A stretch of 64,000 nucleotides of DNA from Amorphophallus konjac (Eukaryota > Streptophyta > Magnoliopsida > Alismatales > Araceae). The translations under genes and the position numbers were made by a program. How positions within the stretch are numbered: the stretch's first letter is position 1; every line of letters begins with the position of its first letter. Of the stretch, positions 22,495 to 34,100 are shown piece by piece. The stretch is from contig CM040121.1 in NCBI GenBank assembly GCA_022559845.1, positions 350,026,243 to 350,090,242 on the forward strand, given 5' to 3'. The notes beneath the pieces are model-generated. The model saw only the letters and a list, made by a program, of their open reading frames with translations. It was not told where the DNA came from and did no database searches.

Positions 22495-23084
22495 GGTGGA
22501 TCTGACGTGGGCCTATGAAGGTATGGATGTCCCTGCTATCAGGTATGAACCCTCCCAAGATAAGCCTAGGGTCTACAAGGGCAACTGTGTGACACACTAA
22601 GTCTTCCTCACCCACCTTAAACCTAGGAAAAGAGAAGTAGGCCTCTACCTCCTCTAGTAGGATAGTGGCCTCAAAAGATGGAAACATGAATGTATGGGTC
22701 TGAGGGTGCCAGATTTCTACCAAGGCTGAGATGTTGTGCCAGTCAAGGGAGAGCTTTGGGTAATTTTGGCCTAATACCAAGAGTGGGTGTAAGTGCCAAG
22801 ACTTTAGGATGGATATCACTCCTAGGGGCAATGCACGGATCATGGGAGCCATCCACTTTAAAGTGGAATAGTGTCTGGAGCCAGGGAGAAGCTGAGATGG
22901 AAAAGAGAGAAGAGAAAAGAGGAAGAACGTGTAAGTGAATGAATGGATTGATTTGAATGAAATCATGCTAACATACCTCTCTCAAAAGGCTCGAGGTGAG
23001 ATGATGAGGGATCGTGGTCAGCCATTGGAGCACTTCACGCTCCTTCCTGGCTGGCTTTGGCCCTTCATAAGCTGCCCCCTCCAT
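22490..23084 (-). pseudogene. PMD A' (plant mobile domain gene), 5' portion: exon 1, intron, start of exon 2
   Basis: Exon 1 is 23084-22977 (36 codons from ATG). The intron 22892-22976 has a GTATGT donor and a TCTCAG acceptor. Exon 2 runs from 22891 to the insertion point at 22490 and resumes at 293. Both splice sites are in phase 0. Exon 2 aligns with PMD A of Tat-1: LPGSRHYSTLKWMAP against IPGARRFTKNKWLPL, then LVEIWHPQTHTFMFPSFEAT against LVEIWHPSTHTFLFSTFEAT, the PMD signature. This half contains no stop. The gene is antisense to Tat-2. It was ended by the 22.2-kb insertion, with AAGAA at both edges. Confidence 0.82.
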
Positions 23085-23449
23085 GGAGCTCCCCTCGAAG
23101 GACCTTTTTATGATGATTTGATGAAGAATAGCAAAGGTTTGAGGCCTAAAAAAAGGAGTGGGGTGTGAGTTACGAATTTAGAGGTCCCTCCTACTTATAG
23201 GGATTGGTTAGAGGCCTAAACCCATTAAAATTGAGGTTGGATAAGTCTAGAATGGGTTAGGATGTGGTTTGGATAAGGTTGAAGCACTCTATCCTCGGTT
23301 TAGGACTCCCCAAGAGAGTCCTGTCCGAATGCTCAGGGCATCCATTTGTACGGTCTCTCGATAGACCGCCTCATTCATTGGGTGGTCTACTTATGACCTT
23401 CCGCATCTTCTAGACAGTTCGAATGCTGGCGTTTGGGCGGCCTAACACA
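23085..23449. other. Tat-2 spacer upstream of PMD A'
   Basis: 365 bp with no gene seen. It holds the dyad CGGTC (23351-23355), an 8-base loop and GACCG (23364-23368), followed by GGTGGTCTACTTATGACC, the same word family as in Tat-2 spacers further right. It would hold the promoter and 5' UTR of PMD A'. Bases 23445-23449 (ACACA) are the Tat-1 target copy. Confidence 0.65.
23445..23449. repeat. Target-site duplication ACACA of Tat-1, left copy
   Basis: Identical to 43667-43671, directly beyond the 3' LTR. Confidence 0.9.
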
Positions 23450-24618
23450 TGTAGACACGCCAAAATTGATACTATGTTGATTAAATCTCATGTCACCATA
23501 TTAACACCCCAAAGTGAACTTCAATATTTCCATAATATGAAGTTTTTCTATTTTCTAATTGTTTTTATAATTCACGACTCTACGTAGGGCGTGTTTTACA
23601 TAACGGCTTGGGCAGAGGCGTTTCTCAAAGAAAGGACGACTGAACCAAGAGGCGTCAGTTTCTGGACTTTTACAAATCCTACTCAAAATTAGAAAATAAG
23701 AATTAACGTCCCTCCATGTGTCGTGTTTTGAATTAACGCCTCTCTCTCAAGCGTCTCTTCGTCATTTTCAAATAAAGAATGTTTTCATTACTAAAAGTAA
23801 ATCCATGAATTAACGCCTTTGTCCCAGTCGTGATTTTAATTAACGCCTTGTCCCAGGTCGTCAATTTCAAATAACGCCTTTCTGTGGGTCGTCTTTCACC
23901 CTTCCGTGTCCTGCTTGAACAACCCTTTCCTGGAGAGTTCCCTGCTATGTTTTGGTCACCGTGTTCGATTGGGGAAGTAGAGGCCTTGCCGTAGATGAGT
24001 CTTGCCTGTTCTTATCCCATTGAATCTGTGTTTGCACCCTATAAATAGCCCCCTGGGTTGAGCTCGCGCGAGAGGTTAGAAGGAGTTAGAAGCAGAGAAG
24101 AGCTTAGCAGAGCAGAGCAGCACTGAGATAGAAAAAAATAGCTGTTAGCAGAGAGCAACAGAATTCTTCATAGAGAAGACTGTGTCTCTTCTGCAAGAGA
24201 CTTTGATCCTTTGGTGTCCCTTCTTCCTCCTGTTGCTTCATCTATTGGTTCTTCTCCCTCTACTGTTGTCAGGAACAGCAGGGAGTTCTTTACGTTGGCT
24301 TATTTCATTATTTCATCATCGTTCATCACAGTCTTTTGCATTAGCTTTGCATCACACCTCCTTTCCCTAATTCTCTTAGGGGTTTTAAAGAAACCAAAAG
24401 GGTAATCAAAGAGAGAAACCCCCCTTCATCGGCCGGCCAGTAGAAGGAGGAGGAAGAAATCCACAATCATCCCGCATCCCTTTTCTCACCAGGTATTCAC
24501 GATCAATTTCCTTTTCTTTTGAGGTAACCCCTCTGGCGATCACTCTCCTTATTAGCACCTCGTGCATGCTTAATTCTTTTATTTTTAATTGTTCTAAGTG
24601 GATTTCTTAGAATCTACA
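23450..24618 (+). repeat. 5' LTR of Tat-1
   Basis: Starts TGTAGACACG, ends GAATCTACA. The TATA box TATAAATA is at 24040-24047, 590 bases into the LTR. Dyad words of the AACGCC / GGCGT family lie at about 23580-23900. Confidence 0.93.
24040..24047 (+). promoter_or_regulatory. TATA box of the Tat-1 5' LTR
   Basis: TATAAATA in CCCTATAAATAGCCCCC. The same word at the same offset occurs in the 3' LTR (43088-43095). Confidence 0.8.
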
Positions 24619-24621
24619 AAT

Positions 24622-24640
24622 TGGCGATCATGGTGGGACC
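24622..24640 (+). other. Probable primer binding site of Tat-1
   Basis: TGGCGATCATGGTGGGACC begins a few bases after the LTR. Its TGGCGA...TGGGACC frame resembles primer sites of Tat/Ogre elements that use a tRNA other than initiator Met (tRNA-Arg is usual in Ogre). The tRNA identity is not certain. Confidence 0.55.
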
Positions 24641-24845
24641 TCCACTATTTTTCTTTTGATTACCCCCCTCCTATTGGCACCCACGTGTGCCCTTTCCTAT
24701 TGACACCCACGTGTGCCCCTCCCTTTGGTACCCACGGTACCCCTCCATTGTGCCCCACGGGCACCCTCCATTGTGCTCCACGGGCACCCTCCATTGTCCA
24801 CTGCGGATTAGCCAGTTTGTGAGCATCGCTGTTGTTTTCTTATTT

Positions 24846-25205
24846 GATGCCTTCCCTCAAGGCATTTTTCATAATTTAACGCCTTTACCCAAGGCGTCTT
24901 TCTGTTATATATCGCCTTCTGCAAAGGCGCTATTCATCATATCTCTTGATTTGGTTTATCACTCCCTGAGAATTCACGCCCTTTGGTCTGGGCGTCCTTT
25001 GTTAATGCAGCGCCTGACATCAAGGCATCTTTTATTTTGAGCTTGTGCACTGTCTTTTTTTTTGACGCCCTCTGCCAGAGGCATCCTTTTCACAATTAGC
25101 GCCTCACACCAAGGCGCTTCTTCTGCACTGTCGGTCAGCACTTCACAGATTAGCGGCAGTCCCCCTGTCGTTTCTTCTGCTTTTAGCGACTGTTGCTAAG
25201 TCGCT
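24846..25205. repeat. Array of spaced dyads in the Tat-1 leader
   Basis: Inverted arms of 5-7 bases around a 7-8-base loop: ATGCCT/AGGCAT (from about 24848), ACGCCT/AGGCGT (24879-24897), CGCCT/AGGCG (24913-24929), ACGCCC/GGGCGT (from about 24977), GCGCCT/AGGCAT (from about 25010), AGCGCCT/AGGCGCT (25098-25118) and AGCGACT/AGTCGCT (25185-25205). Most neighbours are 31-35 bases apart or near-multiples of that. In the last unit both arms differ from the others and still pair. Confidence 0.85.
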
Positions 25206-25752
25206 TCTTACCTGTGTGTTTACATAAACCTGTTTGTTCTATTTATTCATGCTGGATTGATTTATATGTTCATCATATGATTATACCTGTTTGATCTGAT
25301 CATATTATTCTGCATTTTGTGGCATTTGGTTGAGAGACCTTCTCTCTCTACACTAGGATTCCACACACCTTTCTTGGAATTGGAATAACCCTCCATTGAG
25401 CATTCGGTCTCTTTGGACCGGAAATTCCTTTTCCAAGACCTCCGTAAGTCCCCGCACCCGTGGATTCCCTCACGGACGTCGGGCTGGTTGTACCTTAAAG
25501 TACCTGGAGTTTAGACAACCCATCGTTGGTGAGGAGAGAGAAAGAACCTAGTTAACCCGGAGATCACACTCAAATTCACAACTAGGGTTCACACTGTAAA
25601 GAGAGAGGATTGTGCTTCAACTTAATTCACCCTAACCTCAAACTTGAATCTAAAAGCTTGCGCTCATCACAACTTGTTTGCATAAACTTGATTAGATTGA
25701 GTGATTATTGTGGTTATAATCTCTTCAAGATAAGCTTTCTCTCCTCTTAAAC

Positions 25753-28152
25753 ATGCAACTTCGCCCAGGTAAAATCATCAACATGGCAAGCTACGGGTAC
25801 TCCTATGATGATATGGATGAGAATATTTTTAGTCAATCTTATGAGGTCCCCCTCCAGGATTCCATTTACCACGAGGGAAACTACCCCCCGTCTCATGCAC
25901 ATTATTCCCAAGTTCATGTGGTCGACACCACAACTCATGAGGTTGAACCCTCTTCTCAGGCTTTACCCTCCAACCAAAACGCATCAGGGAACACCTCACC
26001 ATCATTCAATGTCAATGATTTGATTCATGCTTTAGCTCAATTGGATGATTCCCAACGGCAGGCAGTTCAGGCCGCTTTGAAAGGGAAAGCTGTTACCTCT
26101 TCATCTTCCAACCCCCCTCCGGTCGCGAGTGGCCATCATGTTGTTAATGACCAGGCGACCTTGCACAAAACTCCTTCACGTCCAACAACGCCCGTTGTGG
26201 CCATGCCGACCCAACAGGCAAGTTATTCTGTGGCTAGGCCTCAATTCCTTCAACCTCCCCAAATTCTAAGGACGCCTATGCCAAATTCTTTCATTCCAAA
26301 TTCGGCCCCAGTCGAGTCAGACACCAATGCTCTACTCCTTCAAAAGTTGGCTAGCATGGAAGAACAACTCAAGAAAGTTACTGCTGCAAAGAATGCCTCG
26401 GAGATTTCTCTCCCTACATTGCCAGTATTTCATCTACCACCTTCTGAAATGCCGAACTTTCGGCGATATAATGGAACTGGCAATCCATTTATTCACTTGA
26501 AAGATTTTATGTATGAAACTTCCTTTTGGCAGGGCAACAAGGCCTCATTGGCTTATTTGTTTAGAAGGTCTCTAGAGGGGCCAGCCCACGAGTGGTTTTA
26601 TTCTTTGGACCCGACAGATGCTAGTGACTTTGATGTGGTCCAAAAGAAATTCTTGCAGAAATATAGGGACCGGGTAGGACCCTCCCTATCAGTTACTGAT
26701 CTGGTTGCAGAAAAGATGAAGCCTGAGGAGGACTTCATTATATTCGCTGATAGATGGCGATCAATGGCCGAAAAATTGAAAGATACATTATCAGAACTGG
26801 AACAGGTCAAGATGATCATTTCAAATGCAACTCCTCAGTTCCGGCACATATTGGCCATGAACAGGTTGACCACCATGGAGGAGCTCTATGAGAGAGCTCG
26901 ATATATTCAAACCCAGATGAAAGATTCGCCCATCATGGGCATGTTTGAACCAAAATCGCGGCTGATTAAGAAGAATACAAATGTCAACAATAGCGGACCC
27001 ACGACTGAGGGCACCGTTACCAACGAGCAAGTTGGCGTGGTTGGCAACCCCACACCCTTTCGCCAATCTAACCCACGACCTCCGCCACCTCCACAGCAAA
27101 GCACCCTCTTCAATGCACCCCCACGACACCAATCTGCTCCCCAACATTCCTTTGCTCCTCCACAAAACCAAACGCCTCACCCCGACCCCCCAGCTCCACA
27201 ACAATACCACCAAGTACCACCACCCGCCAACTACGGCCCACCACAACAACAGCAAAGGAGACCACTAGGCCCTAAAAGGGCCCACTATCCACCATTGCCC
27301 GAAAGTCTCCCGGATATATTCAATGCCCTCATGGCCGCCAACTTGCTCTTGTTGCCAAAAGAAAGGACGGCCTGGCTCGCTAACGTTGACACATCCCGCT
27401 ACTGTGTTTTCCACCGCTCTCCTGGTCACAACGTCGATCACTGCTTTCATTTTAAAGACTATGTTTATGACTTAAATGACCAAGGCGGTATTAATTGGGA
27501 TAAGATGAGGCAGTTTATCACCTCTCTAAAAATAAGAAGACCTCCTCGATAACAACAGGCTCAGCAGCCGCAGCAACTAGCTCCACAAGTACAATAGCAA
27601 GCTCCAGCACCACAGCAAGATATGGGGATTGCCCACAATCCACTACCGGAGCATCCGCCAAACCAGCATGTGAACCCTGTCACAACCCTCCATGAGGTGG
27701 AGAGAGGGCAGGGGTGGCACGAAGAGAATGCCTCTGTCGGGGCATTTAACCATAATTCAAATCAACCTCCACGCCTCTTGCGCACACTTCCTTCTTCTGC
27801 TCCTCCCTTGACTCGCTCCCTTTTGCGCCCTGTTAATCCATCTACTCCAATTAATTCCCCATCCTTGCCAACCCGGTCTCTCCTTACCCGTTCTCCACCT
27901 CCGCAGCCTACCACGCAGCAAACTCCACCACCCATCACCAACCCTTCGCCCTTGCCATCTAGGCCACTCCTCATCCGCCCATCATCAACACCTGTTACAT
28001 CCACCACCATTACTCCTCCACCGGCAAGGACCCCTCCACCATCAGTTCACCCACCATTTATACCCAGGCCTCTCCTTATTCAACCAACTATCTCCACCAC
28101 ACTCGGGCACCCCTTTCTACTCCTACGCCTCCTACGGGGGCTTCTTTTTTGA
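25753..28152 (+). pseudogene. Tat-1 gag
   Basis: The long frame starts at 25753. The ATG at 25783 (MASYGYS, context aacATGg) is the likelier start. Around 26540-26680 lies the gypsy gag core (LEGPAHEWFYSLDP, VVQKKFLQKYRDR). A proline/glutamine-rich stretch follows (27050-27290), then a zinc-finger-like CVFHRSPGHNVDHC (about 27398-27440), as in Tat gags. In-frame stops are at 27550-27552 (TAA) and 27595-27597 (TAG). The frame continues proline-rich to about 28100, where it shifts into the frame of the protease region. Gag would form the particle that packages the element's RNA. Confidence 0.88.
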
Positions 28153-30196
28153 ACCCTTCCCCAACACCCCCTACGGGGGCTCCTTCTTTGAACACTTCTC
28201 TACCACTTGCCAACACTAATGTCCCTTCTTCATCCTCTAACCCTCCCTCCACCCTTGCCCCGACAGAGGCGCCGCCGAATCAAACTATGGTACTCCGCAG
28301 TGGATGGATATTCCACCGTGTTTTTCCTCAGAGGGAGCAGGAGCCCACACAGGGGCCCAATGAGCAAGAACAGGAGCAGGAGTCTATCCCGGGCACTCAA
28401 TACGATTTATTAAAGCATCTGGACAGGACTCCAGCAAGAATTTCTATTTTAGAGCTGATCAAAAGGTCAACAACCCATCAATTGGCCTTAAAAGAATATC
28501 TGCAGAAGGTCATGGTTAATGAAGACATTCCTGCCGAGCATATAACCACGGTCCTAACGCCTGCTAGCGGTCAGCCAGCAATTATTTTTCATGAACATGA
28601 ACTAGCACCTCAACCAGCTCGGAAATATGCTCTGTGTATCACAGTGGACATTAACAAGGTGGCAGTAAAACAATGTTTGGTGGACACTGGGCATCCATCA
28701 ATGTATTGTCACCCAGCACTTTGAAGATGTGCGGCATTCCGGAAAGTCAGATTCACCCATCCACTATAACAATCACAGCATATGATAACACCAAGAAGCC
28801 TCCCTTGGGTATGATAACATTAAAAGTCAGTTTGGGCCCAGCTACAATCACAGTAGATTTCCACATCTTGGACATGGATCTAACATTCAATGGAATCCTG
28901 GGTCGCCCTTATATTCAACAGTTGGATGCGGTGCCTTCTACAAATCATCAATGCCTCAAGTTTCCACATAAAGGCCGTATTATCAAAGTCACTAGCATGC
29001 CGATTTTGCCAGATGAAGACATACACTTAGCAACATCAGTTCCGTCTATTTGGCCTTCCAACAAACCGTTGTTATCAGTGTTAGATGTCATTAACCCACG
29101 GTCGATGCCCTCAGAGACAGTCACAACGGTTGCTATGACACCTCTGACTTCCAAGGGGAAGAAGAAGAAGAGCATAATAAATACCCCTGGCTGGAATATT
29201 CTGATGAAAATGGGGTACCAAGCTGGTAAAGGCCTGGGTGTTAATTTCCAAGGCAGAACCAAGCCTGTCAAGCCACAAAGATTGATTGCACGGGGCGGCC
29301 TAGGCTATAAAGGGTCGGGCAAGAATGCAGAAGAACCATGGGCAGTTATGACATCCACTTTGAAGACAGATCGCCAACCGCTTACTTGGACATTGCAGAC
29401 ACATTTTATTAAAGGTGGCGTTGAAAATAATGAGCATACTACAATAGTCACTTCTATGTTAGACTGTCAAGATGTTCATGCTAGACAGTTTGCTCGTCAT
29501 ATTGCTCCATTGGCCACCTATAAAGCCCTCGAGTCTCTAAGGCCTGATAAGAGAAGGAAAATGGGTGATCCAGAGTGTGACTGGTATAGATGGTTTGACA
29601 TGAATGATATTGCTATTGCTTTGAGTCGTCTATTTATGCCGACCGACCCAGAATGGCCACCACTAATCCATGAGTTGATTGAGAAACCTGCTGTGATAAC
29701 AGATAAGAGGCAGCTGCTGAGCAATTATACAGACACTGGAGAGCCTGATGTGCCATACGAAGAAGGTTTCACGATAGACAGGCTGTGGGCCGGCCTTTTC
29801 TATCTCACTTCCATGCATCCGTCTCTTCTTGTCTCCCTGTATTCCCAAATGTTTCCATGTGTGCCTAGACCGCCTCCAATCATGGTCATCTTTTCTCCAA
29901 GTTCACTTCGAGTTTCTCCTCCAATTCCTCCCTTGCTCCTCGAGCAATTTTCCAGACTCTCCATCACACCCCCGCGCGGGTCATTATTAATTCAACCCTT
30001 CTCCAATCTTTCAATTTCCACTCTTCCTACTATTCCCCCTTCACATTGCTTTCTAATGGAAAAAGAAAATAATAATGAAGAGAAAATGAAGGAGAAAAAA
30101 AATGCCAAAATTCCAACTTTTCAATCCTCCATCTCCGTTGAGGAGACCTCTTATCTCCTTTCCGAGGGTGTCCCGACCCAGGGGCCGCTCTTCTAG
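28149..30196 (+). pseudogene. Tat-1 protease and G-patch region, frameshifted in the protease motif
   Basis: Frame one (28149-28724) contains ALCITVDINKVAVKQCLVDTG, the start of a retropepsin. At 28684-28692, directly after Asp-Thr-Gly, the reading continues only in another frame (ASINVLSPSTLK from 28694), which points to loss of one G. The second frame goes on through a hydrophobic ILGRPYIQ block typical of Tat proteases and a G-patch (GWNILMKMGYQAGKGLG, about 29187-29240), an RNA-binding module found in Tat/Ogre polyproteins. It ends in a Pro/Ser-rich tail. The active-site frameshift would abolish processing of the polyprotein. Confidence 0.85.
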
Positions 30197-30501
30197 GATT
30201 CATTGATAAATCTTTTCTACCCCTCCTACGAGGGGTCTTCATCTGTATCCCCTCCTGTATCCACTTTTTCACCTCCTTCCTTTTCTTCTTCTAATGATCA
30301 AGCTAGTTGCTCCTCTTCTTCTTCTAATAAAATTCATGGGGTAGCTTCACATAAGAAATCCAAGGGTAAGCAGATTCCCCGTAGATTCTTGTTAGAATTG
30401 GCTAGAAGGTGCCGGGCATGCTCAACTCTTCCCGAATTTTTAGAGAATCCGATCATCTTGCCAGAATTAGAATATGAGGGTGCTTGTGCTTCTTATGAGG
30501 G
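30197..30501 (+). other. Tat-1 linker between the protease/G-patch part and pol
   Basis: The same frame as the G-patch part continues after a TAG (30194-30196), with Ser-rich sequence and a conserved-looking block (RFLLELARRCRACSTLP), until about 30523. The pol frame opens at 30502, overlapping it by 22 bases in another frame. In Ogre elements a stop or intron separates these parts, so part of this arrangement may be natural. Confidence 0.6.
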
Positions 30502-32109
30502 TTGGGTGTCTATGAGATTATGAACGATGAAGACCCTATTGAAGAGGGGGATGAAAGTTACGAAGAATATGAGGACGAGGCTGATGCCTTTGCCAGTGGC
30601 TTGAGAAGATTTGATGAACCATCAGCCACAGTAGAAGAGCCTACCAAAGAAATAAATCTGGGTACGGAAGAAGACCCTAGGATCATCCTCATTTCAAAGA
30701 ACTTGCCGCCTTCCGAAGAGGAGGCGCTTATTTTGGTACTTCAAGAATACAAGGACACGTTCGCATGGAGTTATGAAGATATGCCTGGATTAGACCCTGC
30801 ACTCGTTGAACATCGGCTTACACTTAAGCCAGGGTCTGTCCCGGTCAAATAACGGTTGAGACGTTTCCACCCTAACATGGCTTTAAAAATGAAAGAAGAG
30901 GTTGACAAGCTTCATAAGGCTAGATTTGTTACAGTTGTCCTCTATCCTAACTGGGTGGCTAACATCATCCCGGTCATGAAGAAAGATGGAAAGGTTCGGA
31001 TTTGTATAGACTTTCGAGACCTCAACTGTGCGTGTCCTAAGGATGACTTCCCCCTCCCTCATATTTATGTTTTGATTGATAATACGGCAGGATTTGAGAC
31101 TCTCTCCTTCATGGATGATTTTTCGGGTTATAATCAGATTCGCCTGGCCGAGGAAGATCAAGAGAAAACATCGTTCACTACACCGTGGGGAACATACTGC
31201 TATGTAGTCATGCCTTTTGGACTCAAGAATGCAGGAGCCACCTATCAGAGGGCTATGATGGCAATTTTTCATGATATGATCCACATTTATATTGAAGTGT
31301 ATGTGGATGACCTGGTAGTAAAATCAAGAACAAGGATTGAGCATCCTGGGGTTCTAGCTAAAGTCCTGCAAAGATCACGAGAGTATCAGTTGAAAATGAA
31401 CCCCAAGAAGTGCGTATTTGGTGTTTCATCAGGGAAGTTGCTTGGATTTATTGTCAGCAAAAGGGGAATTGAAGTTGATCCCAATAAGGTGAAGGCCATC
31501 AGAGATATGCCTCCTCCCAAGAATTTGAAGGAAGTTCGAGGATTAATCGGGAGGTTGCAATTTATTCACCGCTTTGTCTCCCAGCATTCACAAAGATGCA
31601 GGCCGTTTTACGAGCTTACTAAGCCAGGGGTCAAATTTAATTGGGATGACAAGTGTCAGGCAGCTTTTGACGGATTGAAGGATTATTTGGCCAATCCTCC
31701 TGTCCTGAGGCCACCAATCCCGGGCAAACCATGTGTTCTTTATGTTTCTGCCCTAGATGACTCTATGGGTGCTATCCTAGCTCAGGTGGATGAAGAAGGG
31801 AAGGAGAGGGCAGCATACTACTTGTCTAAACTTCTCAACCCTTCTGAGCATAGGTACTCAGCCATAGAGAAGACTTGCGCCGCTTTGGTTTGGGTAGTTC
31901 AGAAGTTAAAGCACTATTTCTTAGCTCACGAGGTTCACCTCATTACTCGCATGAATCTGATTAAATTCCTTCTTGAAAAATCTGTCCTTACTGGCCGATT
32001 AGCACGCTGGCAAAGTTTCCTCTCTCAATTTGACATCACTTACATTCAACAGAAAGCTATCAAAGGCTACGCCATTACCGAACATCTTGCTCACCACCCT
32101 CTACCATGA
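30502..32109 (+). pseudogene. Tat-1 reverse transcriptase and RNase H
   Basis: An acidic leader is followed by the RT: VRICIDFRDLN (about 31003), LSFMDDFSGYNQI, VMPFGLKNAGATYQRAM and the catalytic YVDDLVVKS (about 31300-31327). The first RNase H follows (PCVLYVSALDDSMGA, then HRYSAIEKTCAALVW). TAA at 30850-30852 replaces an expected Gln just before RT, and TGA at 32107-32109 ends the segment; the frame continues past both. Apart from these, the RT core is intact over more than 400 codons. Confidence 0.92.
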
Positions 32110-34007
32110 TTTGACCATGTTCGCTCAGAGTTTCCAGATGAAGAACTAATGTCCATAAATCAACCCCACGATCCTATGTGGACGTTACATTTTGATGGAG
32201 CTCTAAATTCCCAAGGAAGAGGGATCGGCATGGTTCTTTTAACACCAGAAGGGGTCACCATCCCATTCGCCGCTCAGCTTACTTTCCCTGTCACAAATAA
32301 TATAGCTGAGTATGAGGCTCTTTTGGTCGGCCTTCAAACTGCTCATAAATATGGTGTTACCCAATTACGAATTGGTGGTGATAGTCAGCTCATTCTACGC
32401 CAGGTGCTTGTCAAATGCCGCACTATCAATCGTAAGCTCAAACCATACCAGGAACTTGCTTCAGGTTATGCCAAACTCTTTACCAAGCTGATCTTTGTCC
32501 ATGTCCCTCGTAGCCAGAACATCTTAGCTGACGCTCTTGCCTCTTTGGCCTCTGCTTTAATCTTCCCTCCCCAACGAGATTTTCATGTTCCTCTCATTCA
32601 TCGGCGTAACACTCTAGCTATTAATGATCGTGCATTCCTCGACATTAGGGATAAGGTGCTCGAGAAGGTCAGGCGGAGTGAAGCTCTTAAAAGCAAAGAG
32701 GTCATGTTATTAGATTGGGAAGAAGAATTGGCTGATGAGGAGAAACCTTGGTATTATGAGATTGCCAGATATTGCAATGATCAGTCCTATCCCGAAGAAG
32801 CCACTGTGGAGGAAAAGAAGGCAATTAGAAGAGTGGCTCAACGTTATGTTTTGGTTGGAGATGTGCTCTATAGAAGAGGGCTCACGGATGTTTTATTAAG
32901 ATACCTTGACGATGATGAATTCTGGAAGGTCGTGGAAGAGACGCATTCAGGAGTGTGTGGTGGTCATGTAAACAGCCAGATGCTAGCTAAGAAGATTTTT
33001 AGGCTTGGCTTCTATTGGCCAACTCTAGAAGAGGATTGCTCCATCTATGTTCGAATGTGTGTTAAGTGCCAACTGCACGCCGACAAGATTCATTCTCCTG
33101 CTTCTTCACTCCATCCTATGTCCTCCCCATGGCCCTTCTCCATGTGGGCTTTCGATGTCATTAGACCTCTTGGTGATTCGAACCTCCTTACAAAATAAAA
33201 GTCATTCATCCTTACGGCAACGGAGTACTTCACCAAGTGGGCAGAAGCGGAAGCATACGTGGAGATCAAAGCATCGACCGTCTGCAAGTTCATAATGAAG
33301 AACATCATCGCAAGGTTCAGCATCCCGAGTACCATCATCACCGACAATGGACCTCAATTCATCTCTCAAGAGCTCAAGGATCTCTGCAACAGGTATAACA
33401 TTGCATTGCATCATTCTTCTCCCTATTATCCGCAGGGCAATGGCCAAGCAGAGGCAACTAATAAGACATTGATCAAAATTGTTAAGAAAACGTGTGCGGC
33501 TAATAATTTTCGGATTGGCCAGACAAGCTAGTTGAAGCTCTCTGGGCCTATCGCACTTCCATTCGTACCCCCACTGGGCAAACCCCTTTCGCCCTTACTT
33601 ATGGAATGGAGGCGGTAGTTCCTTATAAGATTCTCAATCCCTCTCTGCGAGTACAATTGGACAAGGAATTCTCTATTGATGAGCGTCGTGATTCACTCCT
33701 TACCAAGTTGGAACTCTTAGATGAGAAGCGTCTAGTCGCCGCTGAGCATGCACGCGTTTATCAAAATAGGCTTTCACGTTTTTATCAAAAGAAAGTAATT
33801 GAGAGAAAATTCAAAATCGGTGAGATGGTAATCAAGAGAATCTTTGTAAAACCTGGTGGACCCTGTTCAAAACTCCAACCAAACTGGGAAGGACCCTTTG
33901 TTATAAAAGATGTTTATCCTGGTAATGCTTATAAATTGATTAATACTGAAGGAGAGGAGCTAGCTCATCCTTGGAATGGTCTGTACCTTAAGAAATACTA
34001 CCCCTAA
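32110..34007 (+). pseudogene. Tat-1 archaeal-type RNase H and integrase
   Basis: The frame from RT continues. The second RNase H (32170-32560) shows WTLHFDGALN, NNIAEYEALLVGL and NILADALASLAS; this duplicate domain marks the Tat lineage. Integrase has a zinc-binding HHCC set (CGGHVNSQMLAKKIF ... CVKCQLHADK), then the catalytic Asp in AFDVIRPL, Asp in ITDNGPQF and Glu in GQAEATNKTL. TAA at 33196-33198 cuts the core. Near 33510 one base appears to be missing, and the C-terminal part (33606-34007, with IERKFKIGEMVIKR and WEGPFVIKDVYPGNAYKL) lies in another frame and ends at a natural-looking stop. Confidence 0.9.
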
Positions 34008-34100
34008 TCCAAAATCCAAAAAAAATAGAAATTTTCCAAAATCCAAAAAAATAGAAATTTCCAAAAAAAAAATCCAAAAAAAAGAGATTTTCAAATTCCA
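34008..34100. repeat. A-rich tandem motif after integrase
   Basis: Imperfect copies of CCAAAATCCAAAAAAATAGAAATTT follow the integrase stop directly. This is low-complexity sequence; nothing more is evident. Confidence 0.75.

Noticed and set aside
22469..22966. 165-residue ORF starting MISFKSIHS as the PMD A' N-terminus
   Set aside because: Its first 25 codons are the intron (22892-22976). The spliced start at 23084 gives better homology and clean splice sites.
26821..27255. Minus-strand ORF of 144 codons inside Tat-1 gag
   Set aside because: It is the antisense shadow of the Pro/Gln-rich part of gag, with Trp/Gly-rich low-complexity translation.
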